NCBI GenBank assembly: GCA_021770095.1
Contig: JAETRQ010000007.1
Coordinates: forward strand, 59,639-123,638
DNA from: Eubacteriaceae bacterium
GTDB taxonomy: Bacteria; Bacillota; Clostridia; Oscillospirales; Acutalibacteraceae
Direction: 5' to 3'
DNA length: 64,000 nt
Shown: in pieces, positions 63,901-64,000 of the stretch
How positions within the stretch are numbered: the first letter of the stretch is position 1
Layout: each line of letters starts with the position of its first letter
Translations under genes and position numbers: made by a program
The notes under the pieces: model-generated
Told to the model about the DNA's origin: nothing
Databases searched by the model: none
The model's input: the letters and a program-made list of their open reading frames with translations, nothing else

Positions 63901-63956
63901 ATTGCCAAGATTACAGCAACTATAAGTACAAGTGTAATTATTGTAGCATATTCCAT
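63891..63956 (-). CDS. Putative type I toxin: 21-residue hydrophobic membrane peptide
   Basis: A 21-codon frame begins at ATG 63956, behind GGGGGTGAT with good spacing. The peptide has a short polar start (MEYAT), one hydrophobic helix (IITLVLIVAVILAI) and two final lysines, the usual shape of small membrane toxins of type I systems (Fst/TxpA/holin-like). The stop codon and last two Lys codons lie in the terminator T-run of the opposite-strand RNA. The leader can hide the ribosome site in a hairpin. The toxin promoter is probably past the right edge and is not seen. Confidence 0.65.
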   Translation of the reverse strand: MEYATIITLVLIVAVILAIKK

Positions 63957-63963
63957 AGCATCA

Positions 63964-63996
63964 CCCCCTAAATGAATTTAGAGGGCATTGCCCTCT
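63964..63996 (-). promoter_or_regulatory. Toxin mRNA leader with two mutually exclusive hairpins
   Basis: In the minus-strand RNA, CCCTCTAAAT (63976-63985) can pair with ATTTAGGGGG (63964-63973), which contains the ribosome site, across a two-base loop. The overlapping AGAGGGC (63990-63996) can instead pair with GCCCTCT (63980-63986) and free the site. Folding of one excludes the other. Confidence 0.6.
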
Positions 63997-64000
63997 CTTC

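Noticed and set aside
1..64000. CRISPR arrays, tRNA genes, insertion sequences or prophage
   Set aside because: I saw no regularly spaced repeats, no cloverleaf with CCA-type ends, no transposase, integrase or phage structural gene, and no target-site duplications.

Overview
The window is a gene-dense, AT-rich chromosomal segment with no rRNA, tRNA, CRISPR array, transposase or integrase that I can see. Gene content and order point to a low-GC anaerobic Clostridia, most likely a gut Ruminococcaceae/Oscillospiraceae relative. The reasons are the miaB-ymcA-mutS-mutL-miaA order, an energy-converting Ech hydrogenase, large secreted proteins with InlB-type repeats, strong AGGAGG ribosome sites and near-consensus sigma-A promoters with 17-bp spacers. 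The genus is inference. Almost every gene is intact.

Left part (1-23.4 kb), mostly minus strand. One operon runs miaB, a YlbF/YmcA-family gene, mutS, mutL, miaA, an HlyD-like gene and yggS, and continues past the left edge (probably to sepF). It combines tRNA A37 modification with mismatch repair. malQ faces it divergently. A second long minus-strand operon starts at 23.1 kb. It carries tyrA-aroB-aroA-aroC-pheA (shikimate branch, Phe and Tyr), then a TVP38 membrane protein, galK, a lipid kinase, an anchored clan GH-A-like glycosidase and a Cys-rich conserved protein.

Middle part (23.2-48.5 kb). A 1651-residue secreted protein has a folded leader and a 45-residue downstream peptide in the same transcription unit. 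Then come argG-argH, degV-ilvE, an RluA/zinc-PLC/luxS cluster, a VOC protein, an AGCS amino-acid symporter, a serine hydrolase, a CHAP-Big2 surface protein with a capsule-type NDP-sugar dehydratase, a Trk/Ktr potassium uptake pair with a lone IolB, and a polar amino-acid ABC transporter.

Right part (48.5-64 kb). A polysaccharide deacetylase precedes an echABCDEF-hypFCDE operon for a group 4 membrane [NiFe] hydrogenase. EchF has a tandemly duplicated ferredoxin domain. Next are a PHP phosphatase with a predicted leaderless mRNA, an NfeD/SPFH pair, a SLOG-domain two-gene operon and an XRE regulator. At the right edge is a probable type I toxin-antitoxin module: a 21-residue membrane peptide on the minus strand opposed by a small RNA on the plus strand. 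Its toxin leader can form two mutually exclusive hairpins around the ribosome site. This module and the 45-residue peptide are the least described elements in the window.
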